Made by a program: the position numbers and the translations under genes. 7,068 nt of DNA from UBA1081 sp964495345 (lineage in GTDB: Bacteria > Bacillota > Clostridia > Oscillospirales > Acutalibacteraceae): assembly GCA_964495345.1 (NCBI GenBank), contig CAZBVV010000091.1, positions 1 to 7,068 on the forward strand, in the 5' to 3' direction. The stretch's first letter is position 1. Each line of letters starts with the position of its first letter. Below, piece after piece: positions 1 through 5,182 of the stretch. Under the pieces are notes generated by a model that did no database searches, was not told where the DNA came from, and saw nothing but the letters and a program-made list of their open reading frames with translations.

Positions 1-104
1 TCTGCATTCTCATTTTCATCAGCAGATACTGAAACAACAACCATTGACATTACCATAATCAATGCAAATATTACAGATAAAAAACGATTTGCCATTTTTT
101 TCAT
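1..104 (-). CDS. Secreted protein, N-terminal fragment (runs off left edge)
   Basis: Only the first 34 codons are present. The translation starts MKKMANRFLSVIF and continues with a long hydrophobic stretch ending VVVSVSADENENA. This is a typical Gram-positive signal peptide: a KK/R positive N-region, a core of about 18 hydrophobic residues, and an Ala-containing cleavage region at SVSA followed by an acidic mature start. The ATG at 104-102 is chosen because an AAGGAAGTG ribosome binding site lies just upstream and a good sigma-A promoter sits about 25 bases beyond that. The mature domain is outside the window, so function cannot be assigned. It is transcribed divergently from the XRE regulator gene, which makes it a possible but unproven target of that regulator. 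Confidence 0.75.
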   Translation of the reverse strand, partial: MKKMANRFLSVIFALIMVMSMVVVSVSADENENA

Positions 105-127
105 AAACAAACACTTCCTTTATTTTC

Positions 128-157
128 ATATTAGCATATCATTATATGACTAGTCAA
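128..157 (-). promoter_or_regulatory. Sigma-A promoter for the left-edge secreted protein
   Basis: On the minus strand a TTGACT -35 box (157-152) is followed by an 18-bp spacer and a TAATAT -10 box (133-128). The start codon is 24 bases downstream of the -10. A perfect 10-bp palindrome TGACTAGTCA (147-156) overlaps the -35 box and could be an operator, although a palindrome this short can occur by chance. Confidence 0.65.
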
Positions 158-205
158 GTATAATTGATTAAAAACAACAACTTTTTTATCATATTAACAC
201 ATAAT

Positions 206-236
206 TTGATGAATGTCGAGCCACATTTTATATATT
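206..236 (+). promoter_or_regulatory. Possible promoter of the XRE regulator gene
   Basis: TTGATG (206-211) is a 4/6 match to the -35 consensus. Candidate -10 boxes are TATATA (229-234, 17-bp spacer) or TATATT (231-236, 19-bp spacer). This would give a leader of about 45-50 bases before the ATG at 290. The region is very AT-rich, so the assignment is weak. Confidence 0.35.
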
Positions 237-260
237 TTATTCTCTGTCAAGAATACAAAC

Positions 261-274
261 AATCATATATGATT
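261..274. promoter_or_regulatory. 14-bp palindrome upstream of the XRE gene, possible operator
   Basis: AATCATATATGATT is a perfect 14-bp palindrome lying between the candidate promoter and the ribosome binding site (about 279-286) of the XRE gene. Small XRE regulators often bind short palindromes near their own gene, so autoregulation is a reasonable guess. The AT content makes chance a serious alternative. Confidence 0.3.
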
Positions 275-289
275 TATATGGTGATGTAA

Positions 290-517
290 ATGAAAAGTAC
301 ACAAAAAGAAAAATACAGATTATTAGGACTAAATATTGCATATTACAGAAAACTCAACGGTTATACGCAAGAGCAATTTGCGGAAGCACTTGATATTGAC
401 AGGACAACCGTAAGCAAAATTGAGCTTGCAACATCGGGTGTTTCACTTGATTTACTGTTTGAAATGGCTGATTTACTTGAAATGCCCGTTCACAAATTTT
501 TCGAATTCAGGACATAA
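290..517 (+). CDS. Small XRE-family helix-turn-helix transcriptional regulator
   Basis: A 75-residue protein that is almost entirely a single Cro/C1-type (HTH_3) DNA-binding domain. Residues 13-24 (GLNIAYYRKLNG) form the first helix. Residues 26-33 (TQEQFAEA) and 35-47 (DIDRTTVSKIELA) give the helix-turn-helix with the usual T-Q-E-x-[FL]-A and T/S-V-S-K-I-E signature. Residues 52-67 (SLDLLFEMADLLEMPV) form the last helices, with the typical ending 'F-F-E' after them. No ligand, multimerisation or enzymatic domain is attached, so it probably acts as a simple dimeric repressor or activator in the cytoplasm. The ATG is preceded by a modest GGTGATG ribosome binding site. Its targets are unknown; the divergent secreted-protein gene and itself are the nearest candidates. 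It ends 40 bases before the convergent pnp stop. Confidence 0.9.
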   Translation: MKSTQKEKYRLLGLNIAYYRKLNGYTQEQFAEALDIDRTTVSKIELATSGVSLDLLFEMADLLEMPVHKFFEFRT

Positions 518-555
518 AAAACTGCACCAACTCAAATTGGTGCAGTAATTTTTTT
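516..555. terminator. Bidirectional intrinsic terminator between XRE gene and pnp
   Basis: A perfect 10-bp stem (ACTGCACCAA 521-530 with TTGGTGCAGT 537-546) has a 6-base loop. On the plus strand it is followed by AATTTTTTT (547-555). Read on the minus strand it is followed by a T run from the A tract at 516-520. It therefore serves both convergent genes, whose stop codons lie at 517 and 557. Confidence 0.93.
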
Positions 556-556
556 A

Positions 557-2743
557 TTAATCATGGTGTTTATTGCCGTTTCTTTTGCCGCCCTTGAAAT
601 CTCTTCTGGGTTTTCTTTCCTGTGCGGGCTCGTTTTCGGGAACAAGACCTTCAACTTCAATAAGAGCGTCTCTTCTTGAAAGGTTAAGTCTGCCCTGGTC
701 ATCAAGAGGAAGAACCTTTACGATAATTTCGTCGCCTACATTAACAACATCCTCAACCTTTTCCGTTCTCTTAACATCAAGCTGACTGATGTGAACCATG
801 CCCTCTTTACCGGGAGCAATTTCTACGAATGCACCGAAAGACATAAGTCTTGTAACAACACCTTTGTAGATTGCACCAACCTCGGGATCCTTAGCGATTG
901 TTTCGATAATATCAAGTGCTCTCTGTGCATCTTCAATATCCTGTGCTGTGATGAAGATTGAACCGTCTTCCTCAACGTCAACCTTACAGTTACACTCGGC
1001 ACAAATCTTCTGAATAACCTTACCCTGTTTACCGATAACATCGCCAATCTTATCAACGTCAATCTTAGTTGAAAGGAGCTTGGGAGCATACTTTGAAAGC
1101 TCTGCTCTGGGCTCTGCAATACAGGGAAGAATTACGTTGTCAATAATGTGATTTCTTGCATCATGTGTCTTCTGAAGAGCCTCTTTGATGATTGCGGGAG
1201 TAAGACCGTGAACTTTAAGGTCCATCTGAATAGCTGTGATACCTTTCTTTGTACCTGCAACCTTGAAGTCCATATCGCCGTAGAAGTCTTCAAGCCCCTG
1301 AATGTCAACCATGGTCATGAATCTGTCGCCCTCGGAGATAAGACCACAGGAAATACCTGCAACGGGAGCTTTAATGGGTACACCTGCTGCCATAAGTGCA
1401 AGAGTTGAACCGCAAACGGAAGCCTGTGATGTAGAACCGTTTGATGAAAGAACCTCGGATACAAGTCTGATTGTATAGGGGAACTCCTCCATTGAGGGAA
1501 TTACGGGTACAAGTGAACGCTCTGCAAGTGCACCGTGACCGATTTCTCTTCTGCCGGGGCCTCTTGAGGGCTTTGTTTCACCTACTGAATATGAGGGGAA
1601 ATTGTAGTGGTGGATATATCTCTTTGTTTCTTCTTCGTCGATACCGTCAAGAAGCTGAGCGTCTCTTGCCGAGCCGAGAGTAGCAACTGTGAGAACCTGT
1701 GTCTGACCTCTTGTGAACATACCTGAACCGTGTACTCTTGAAAGAAGGTCAACCTGTGCGTTAAGAGGACGCATATCGTTGATGCCTCTGCCGTCAACAC
1801 GCTTATTCTCGTCAAGAAGCCAACGGCGAACGATGTATTTCTGGAGTTTGTACATACAATCGTCGATTTTATCTGCTTCTTCGGGGAATTTTTCATCAAA
1901 TTCTGCATGAACTCTGTCATAAATAGGAAGAAGTCTCTCGTCACGGATTCTCTTATCGTCTGTATCAAGAGCAACCTTAACATCATCAATAGCATAAGCT
2001 TTGATAGCCTCGAAAAGCTCTTCTGAGGGATCGTTTGAGGGGAAATCAACCTTAGCCTTACCGACCTCAGCCTGGATACCCTTGATAAACTCAACCATCT
2101 GCTGGTTTACTGAGTGAGCATACATGATACCGTCAAACATAACGTCATCATCAATTTCGTTTGCACCTGCTTCAATCATAGCAACAAGGTCTGCAGTTGA
2201 AGCAACGGTAACTGCCATTTCTGACTTTTCTCTCTGCTCTGCTGTGGGGTTGATAACATATTCACCGTCAACATAACCGAGAGATACACCGGAAATAGGA
2301 CCGTCCCATGGAATCTGTGAAATTGAAAGAGCGATTGAAACACCAACCATAGCGGTAATTTCGGGTGAGCAATCGGGGTCAACAGACATAACTGTTGCAA
2401 CAACGCCTACATCGTTTCTCATATCCTTGGGGAAAAGAGGACGGATAGGTCTGTCAATAACACGGGATGCGAGAGTTGCTTTTTCGCTAGCCTTGCCTTC
2501 TCTTCTCTGGAAAGAGCCGGGGATTTTACCTACTGCATAAAGCTTTTCCTCAAAGTCAACTGACATGGGGAAGAAATCTACGCCTTCACGGGGTTTGTCT
2601 GCCATAGTAACGCTGCAAAGAACTTCTGTTTCGCCGTAGCGTACAAGACATGAGCCTGCTGCGAGCTGTGCCATTTTACCAACTTCAACTTTAAAAGGTC
2701 TGCCGGCGAAATCGGTTTCAAAAACTTTAAAATCGTTGAACAT
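557..2743 (-). CDS. pnp: Polyribonucleotide nucleotidyltransferase (PNPase)
   Basis: A 728-residue phosphorolytic 3'-5' exoribonuclease. It releases nucleoside diphosphates from RNA 3' ends using phosphate and takes part in mRNA turnover as a trimeric ring. The domain order is complete: first RNase PH-like core (about 10-140, with IPGSFQRREGKASEKA and the RVIDRPIRPLFP motif), helical linker (about 235-310), second catalytic RNase PH core (about 315-545), KH domain (about 555-615, GKQG loop at 571-574), S1 domain (about 622-692, FGAFV and GMVHIS), and a basic tail rich in Lys/Arg. In the second core, FTRGQTQVL (343-351), PSRGPGRREIGHGALAER and the acidic catalytic motif GDMDFKVAGT (489-498) are intact. 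The frame stays open upstream to 2839, but the ATG at 2743 is chosen: AAAGGAG sits 8 bases before it, and the family N-terminus (FETDFAGRPFKVEVGK) starts just after. It follows rpsO, the common bacterial pairing. Confidence 0.98.
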   Translation of the reverse strand: MFNDFKVFETDFAGRPFKVEVGKMAQLAAGSCLVRYGETEVLCSVTMADKPREGVDFFPMSVDFEEKLYAVGKIPGSFQRREGKASEKATLASRVIDRPIRPLFPKDMRNDVGVVATVMSVDPDCSPEITAMVGVSIALSISQIPWDGPISGVSLGYVDGEYVINPTAEQREKSEMAVTVASTADLVAMIEAGANEIDDDVMFDGIMYAHSVNQQMVEFIKGIQAEVGKAKVDFPSNDPSEELFEAIKAYAIDDVKVALDTDDKRIRDERLLPIYDRVHAEFDEKFPEEADKIDDCMYKLQKYIVRRWLLDENKRVDGRGINDMRPLNAQVDLLSRVHGSGMFTRGQTQVLTVATLGSARDAQLLDGIDEEETKRYIHHYNFPSYSVGETKPSRGPGRREIGHGALAERSLVPVIPSMEEFPYTIRLVSEVLSSNGSTSQASVCGSTLALMAAGVPIKAPVAGISCGLISEGDRFMTMVDIQGLEDFYGDMDFKVAGTKKGITAIQMDLKVHGLTPAIIKEALQKTHDARNHIIDNVILPCIAEPRAELSKYAPKLLSTKIDVDKIGDVIGKQGKVIQKICAECNCKVDVEEDGSIFITAQDIEDAQRALDIIETIAKDPEVGAIYKGVVTRLMSFGAFVEIAPGKEGMVHISQLDVKRTEKVEDVVNVGDEIIVKVLPLDDQGRLNLSRRDALIEVEGLVPENEPAQERKPRRDFKGGKRNGNKHHD

Positions 2744-2790
2744 TTTTATTTCTCCTTTGATTTTTATTATGCCCGACAAGCTCTCGCTGT

Positions 2791-2841
2791 TAATGTACAA
2801 TTCACCGAATACGATATTCATACGCGCTGAATTGTACATTA
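2791..2841. repeat. 14-bp perfect inverted repeat in the pnp leader
   Basis: TAATGTACAATTCA (2791-2804) and TGAATTGTACATTA (2828-2841) are perfect inverted copies separated by 23 bases, which contain a smaller hairpin (GAATA/TATTC at 2807-2811 and 2815-2819). In pnp mRNA this would form a long AU-rich stem-loop ending about 47 bases before the start codon. In E. coli a leader stem-loop cut by RNase III lets PNPase repress its own synthesis; a comparable role here is inference. The arm sequence also resembles the palindromic element near 6852-6995 (17 of 19 bases), so it may be a repeat-derived structure. A 10-bp direct repeat, TGCCCGACAA (2770-2779 and 2864-2873), flanks it. Confidence 0.7.
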
Positions 2842-2844
2842 TAC

Positions 2845-2873
2845 ATTAAATATGCCAAAGACTTGCCCGACAA
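2845..2873 (-). promoter_or_regulatory. pnp: Weak candidate promoter for pnp
   Basis: On the minus strand TTGTCG (2873-2868) and TTTAAT (2850-2845) are separated by 17 bp. Transcripts from here would begin almost exactly at the 14-bp inverted repeat, placing a stem-loop at the 5' end of the mRNA. The -35 match is only 4/6, so pnp may instead depend on read-through from rpsO. Confidence 0.3.
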
Positions 2874-2883
2874 TGATTGCACA

Positions 2884-2928
2884 TTAAAAATTGAATTAAG
2901 GGCAGCAAACTTTCCTGCCTGCCGCCCT
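2884..2928 (-). terminator. Weak intrinsic terminator after rpsO
   Basis: On the minus strand AGGGCGGCA (2928-2920) pairs with TGCTGCCCT (2907-2899), including one G-U pair. The tail that follows is broken (TTAATTCAATTTTT) rather than a clean T run, so partial read-through into pnp is likely. A leaky terminator between rpsO and pnp is also the arrangement known from E. coli. Confidence 0.6.
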
Positions 2929-2940
2929 GTGTTCCTGAAA

Positions 2941-3204
2941 TTACTTACGAAGTCCGAGTCTTGCAACGATAGAACGGTATCTCTCGATGTCTACCTTCTG
3001 AAGGTAAGCAAGAAGGTTTCTTCTGTGACCAACCATCTTGAGAAGACCTCTTCTTGAGTGATGGTCTTTCTTATGCTCTTTAAGGTGGTCTGTAAGGTCG
3101 TTGATTCTCTTAGTAAGAACAGCGATCTGTACTTCGGGTGAACCTGTGTCGCCCTCGTGAGTAGCATACTCTTTGATGATTGCAGTCTTTTCTGCCTGTG
3201 TCAT
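2941..3204 (-). CDS. rpsO: 30S ribosomal protein S15
   Basis: An 87-residue primary-binding protein of the small ribosomal subunit, which binds the 16S rRNA central domain early in assembly. The length matches the family (about 88-89). Signature features are visible: GDTGSPEVQIAVLT (18-31), the THLK-like segment LTDHLKEHKKDHHSRRGLL (37-55) with the RNA-contacting HHSRRGL, and VGHRRNLLAYL (58-68). The ATG at 3204-3202 is chosen over an in-frame GTG at 3213, because that GTG is itself part of the GAGGTG ribosome binding site and family members start MxxxxKxxII. It is followed by pnp. A near-consensus promoter and a structured leader precede it. Confidence 0.98.
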   Translation of the reverse strand: MTQAEKTAIIKEYATHEGDTGSPEVQIAVLTKRINDLTDHLKEHKKDHHSRRGLLKMVGHRRNLLAYLQKVDIERYRSIVARLGLRK

Positions 3205-3301
3205 TATTTTCACCTCATTTAAAATATTGTCCGCCGCAAATCACAGGGCAAGGCAGGTGAATGCTCTCTGAGCTTACTCCATGCTCCGTGAAATCGGTAG
3301 C
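3205..3301 (-). promoter_or_regulatory. rpsO 5' leader, possible S15 autoregulatory element
   Basis: About 97 bases of untranslated leader lie between the predicted transcription start (near 3301) and the rpsO ATG. Distant segments can pair: TCACGG (minus strand, 3291-3286) with CTGTGA (3246-3241), enclosing GAGC/GCTC segments that can form one or two hairpins. This could give a multi-branch junction. Several unrelated bacterial rpsO leaders are known to bind S15 and repress translation; whether this one belongs to a known class was not tested. Confidence 0.4.
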
Positions 3302-3307
3302 TTCAAT

Positions 3308-3336
3308 AGTATAACATATGCTTTTTGATTTGTCAA
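3308..3336 (-). promoter_or_regulatory. Strong sigma-A promoter of rpsO
   Basis: On the minus strand a perfect TTGACA -35 box (3336-3331) is followed by a 17-bp spacer and a TATACT -10 box (3313-3308). It begins 18 bases after the stop codon of the upstream gene. I see no clear terminator in that gap, so read-through from the upstream gene is possible too. Confidence 0.9.
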
Positions 3337-3354
3337 ATACTTTTTGATGATATT

Positions 3355-4182
3355 TTATATACTTTTACCCTTTCTTTTTCTTATAAAAATAAACATAATA
3401 AACAAAAATACAATACCGATACCAACTGTAACAATCACATATTTAATATTGTTGTTACTGTCTGCATCGGATGCAGATGCAAAACCACCGGCATTCATAT
3501 CCGAATTAACATCATTTCCCTCGGAAAGAGCAGTTAATTTAGATGCAATTTGTGCAACAGTGTACACTTTTCCGTTTTCCATCCCCGTAAAATCAGGTCT
3601 GCTTCCGTAGGGAATAAGATACTCATTCTCACCGGCAGATATATATGCAAAGCTTGTTTTGTACGCTGCAATATTAAAAAATGCAGTATCAATATCCACG
3701 CCCTCATTTTTGCTTTGTAAGATGCTTAATTTTTGTTCAAACTCAGAAGTATCAATAATATCAGTGTCTGAATCTTGCGTATAGGTAGCATATCCTATTG
3801 CTTCCCATTGGCCGTCTTTAAAAACAACCTTTACAAAGCATCCCGATTTTTCAACAATCCAACAGTAAGTGTCAGATAAATAATTGCTCAGCTTTTCGCC
3901 GTTAGCATCAGCAGTAATCAATTCATCGGCATACAGCGAATACTGCTTATATACGGTATTGTCCGACGAATTATTGATTGAATAGGTATTTGTATTAGCT
4001 GCTATTCCACCCTCAAAAAGAGAACTGTTATCTATTATATCATTAATCAAATCACATTCTTCACCATTAAACAATGACTCTAATTCACGGTAATCCGTAT
4101 CGTCATTTGCAAAAACAGATATCCCTGAACAACTTAAACAAAAAATGCTTAACACTATCATAATAACAATTTTTTTGTTCAT
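3355..4182 (-). CDS. Secreted, C-terminally membrane-anchored protein of unknown function
   Basis: I do not recognise the family. The 275-residue product begins with a signal peptide (MNKK, hydrophobic core about 5-24, probable cleavage after SVFA near residue 26). An extracytoplasmic domain follows (about 27-230), rich in Asp, Ser, Asn and Tyr, with Cys at 43, 107 and 115; the last two (CWIVEKSGC) could form a disulfide. After a low-complexity linker (GGFASASDADSNNN) comes a transmembrane helix (about 247-267) and a positive RKRKGK tail. The predicted topology is therefore outside domain, one anchor, short cytoplasmic tail. No LPXTG sortase motif is present, and the Cys in the signal region does not fit a good lipobox. 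The ATG at 4182 is chosen because GGAG lies 8 bases upstream; an in-frame ATG at 4215 would put charged residues before the signal peptide and has no good ribosome binding site. The gene sits behind a leader containing an intrinsic terminator. Confidence 0.85.
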   Translation of the reverse strand: MNKKIVIMIVLSIFCLSCSGISVFANDDTDYRELESLFNGEECDLINDIIDNSSLFEGGIAANTNTYSINNSSDNTVYKQYSLYADELITADANGEKLSNYLSDTYCWIVEKSGCFVKVVFKDGQWEAIGYATYTQDSDTDIIDTSEFEQKLSILQSKNEGVDIDTAFFNIAAYKTSFAYISAGENEYLIPYGSRPDFTGMENGKVYTVAQIASKLTALSEGNDVNSDMNAGGFASASDADSNNNIKYVIVTVGIGIVFLFIMFIFIRKRKGKSI

Positions 4183-4246
4183 AATTTCATCTCCTAACTT
4201 ACATAAACCGTCCATTCATATATTCCGCCGTTAAATGTACCATCAC

Positions 4247-4287
4247 AAAAAAATGTGCATAAGCCAATAAATATCAGCTCATGCACA
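4247..4287 (-). terminator. Intrinsic terminator in the leader of the 4182-3355 gene
   Basis: On the minus strand TGTGCATGAGC (4287-4277) pairs with GCTTATGCACA (4264-4254): 11 pairs including one G-U, with a 12-base loop, followed at once by seven T (4253-4247). It lies about 65 bases before the ATG of the secreted-protein gene and about 190 bases after the ygjV stop. It is downstream of a consensus promoter, so it ends a short RNA of about 170 bases or acts as an attenuator. Confidence 0.9.
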
Positions 4288-4380
4288 AATATGAATAATT
4301 TTGAGTATATACCCCGTTGAAATCAAATTTAATTCACGCAAAAAACTGACATTGATTGTAACAGCTTTTTCGATAACCAT
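4279..4380 (-). CDS. Possible 33-residue leader peptide
   Basis: The frame starts ATG at 4380-4378 and encodes a product beginning MVIEKAVTINVSFLREL and ending LKIIHICA. It has an AGGGG ribosome binding site (4394-4390) 9 bases upstream and lies on the transcript of a consensus promoter. Its TGA stop (4281-4279) falls inside the 5' arm of the intrinsic terminator, so a ribosome finishing here would cover that arm and favour read-through into the secreted-protein gene. No run of a single regulatory codon is obvious. It may also be a chance ORF. Confidence 0.4.
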   Translation of the reverse strand: MVIEKAVTINVSFLRELNLISTGYILKIIHICA

Positions 4381-4423
4381 TTTAATCAACCCCTACTTTT
4401 GCGTATTTATCATCTATATATTT

Positions 4424-4452
4424 ATTATATACAACCACAGCCATATTGTCAA
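4424..4452 (-). promoter_or_regulatory. Perfect consensus sigma-A promoter upstream of the leader
   Basis: On the minus strand TTGACA (4452-4447), a 17-bp spacer and TATAAT (4429-4424) match the vegetative consensus at all 12 positions. It starts 27 bases after the ygjV stop codon. Such strength is expected for a highly made RNA or for a gene held back by a downstream terminator. Confidence 0.92.
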
Positions 4453-4479
4453 TATAGCTAATTGTAATTTTTAAACAAT

Positions 4480-5022
4480 TTAAGCTGATTTATTTTTATT
4501 TTTAAAATACGGAACAATATCAAATCTGCCCATCGCTATAAGCACTGAGATAAGGCTGATTGAATCTGTCAGCAAAGCTTCCCATGCACCGAAGCTTATA
4601 TTATAAATCACCCACATAATCAAAGTAGGAATATTAATCAATCTTATAAATTTAGGATTATCAATACTATATGCGACTGTTGAGCAAAGCTTACCCACCA
4701 AAGGAAGCAACGATGTTGGTCCTTCCCATGTGATAATTGCAGACAAAACATAAATTCCTAAAAATATCCATCTTGCAACGGTTGTGGATTTATCTTTTTC
4801 AACGAGCTTATAAAATATAAAATTCCTCACAACTCCGATAAAATTCATTATTGAACCGGTTGGTGCTCCGAGAAGAAAATACTGAACGGTAAAAGCGGCT
4901 TCCGAACCCATTTTCGTTACAACTATCGTTTTATGTTTATTACTCTGAAAAGCGGCAACGCCAAGGATAAAACCGATAATACCGACTGCTCTTATAAATA
5001 TCTGCGACTGAAAAATTTCCAT
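4480..5022 (-). CDS. ygjV: YgjV-family inner membrane protein
   Basis: A 180-residue multi-pass membrane protein that resembles the YgjV family (E. coli member about 183 residues), a family without an established biochemical role. Hydrophobic segments are seen at about 8-27 (FIRAVGIIGFILGVAAFQ), 42-52, 58-73, 84-99, 106-120 and 130-165. The family-like features include an N-terminal GxxGxxxxxxAFQSN segment, a cluster around QYFLLGAPTGSIMNFIGVVRN, and ITWEGPTSLLPLVGKLCST in the middle. The ATG at 5022-5020 is used, with GAGG 6 bases upstream, in preference to a TTG at 5037. It lies between the yabR terminator and the leader of the secreted-protein gene, so it appears to be its own transcription unit. 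The family call is from remembered motifs, without a search. Confidence 0.8.
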   Translation of the reverse strand: MEIFQSQIFIRAVGIIGFILGVAAFQSNKHKTIVVTKMGSEAAFTVQYFLLGAPTGSIMNFIGVVRNFIFYKLVEKDKSTTVARWIFLGIYVLSAIITWEGPTSLLPLVGKLCSTVAYSIDNPKFIRLINIPTLIMWVIYNISFGAWEALLTDSISLISVLIAMGRFDIVPYFKNKNKSA

Positions 5023-5057
5023 ACTATACCTCTTCAATAATAGAATGCAGTGTTAAA

Positions 5058-5063
5058 ATTATA
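5058..5063 (-). promoter_or_regulatory. Candidate -10 box for the ygjV-family gene
   Basis: A perfect TATAAT lies on the minus strand 35 bases before the ATG. No convincing -35 box sits 16-18 bp upstream (best is TGTTAA, 5086-5081), so the promoter is weak or depends on another factor. A promoter is expected here, since a terminator closes the preceding operon. Confidence 0.4.
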
Positions 5064-5143
5064 CAATAATACAAAAAAAATTAACAGACATATATCTACC
5101 AAAATAGACTGAAAATAAAAATGTAAAAATGCATAATATAAAC

Positions 5144-5174
5144 AAAAAAACGGAAGATTCTACTCAATCCTCCG
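5144..5174 (-). terminator. Intrinsic terminator of the yabP-yabQ-divIC-yabR operon
   Basis: On the minus strand CGGAGGATT (5174-5166) pairs with AATCTTCCG (5159-5151), 9 pairs with one G-U and a 6-base loop, followed directly by seven T (5150-5144). It begins 8 bases after the yabR stop codon. Confidence 0.93.
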
Positions 5175-5182
5175 CTTATTGA

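Larger units (their letters stand above)
4247..4417 (-). ncRNA. Structured leader RNA / candidate attenuator or small RNA
   Basis: The predicted transcript runs from about 4417 to the terminator at 4247. Besides the terminator it holds an 8-bp perfect inverted repeat (ACGCAAAA, minus 4404-4397, with TTTTGCGT 4343-4336), a nested 6-bp stem (TTGATT 4389-4384 with AATCAA 4357-4352) and an imperfect AU stem. The segment CAATCAATGTCAG (4358-4346) can also pair with the terminator loop CTGATATTTATTG (4277-4265): 11 Watson-Crick pairs, one G-U and one mismatch. The two pairings exclude each other, as expected of a terminator/antiterminator switch. It matches no riboswitch class I can name. A stand-alone small RNA is the other reading. 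Confidence 0.5.

Noticed and set aside
245..273. Alternative plus-strand promoter with -10 TATGAT (268-273)
   Set aside because: The -35 match is very poor and the start would fall on the ribosome binding site of the XRE gene.
573..2403. Several open frames of 60-170 codons on both strands within pnp
   Set aside because: They overlap a fully conserved pnp frame, have no ribosome binding sites or recognisable motifs, and are shadow frames.
2744..2839. In-frame N-terminal extension of pnp starting at 2839
   Set aside because: It would translate through the 14-bp inverted repeat and adds residues unlike PNPase N-termini; the ATG at 2743 has a strong AAAGGAG site.
3205..3213. GTG start for rpsO at 3213
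   Set aside because: The GTG is part of the GAGGTG ribosome binding site; the ATG at 3204 gives the usual S15 length.
4010..4020. Lipoprotein reading of the secreted proteins (Cys in the signal region near residues 15-18 of the 275-residue product)
   Set aside because: The residues before the Cys do not form a proper lipobox and a standard cleavage site SVFA follows.
4183..4215. ATG at 4215 as start of the secreted protein, and a sigma-E-like box at about 4226-4220
   Set aside because: The extension puts acidic residues ahead of the signal peptide and lacks a good ribosome binding site; no matching -10 follows the ATAT box and the start would fall on the ribosome binding site.
4460..4480. 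AATTGT/ACAATT hairpin right after the ygjV-family stop as a terminator
   Set aside because: The stem is only 6 bp of mostly A-T pairs and is not followed by a T run.
5121..5140. AATGCATAAT near 5128-5137 as a relic of the palindromic element
   Set aside because: Only one 10-base A/T-rich unit with no second arm; chance is likely.
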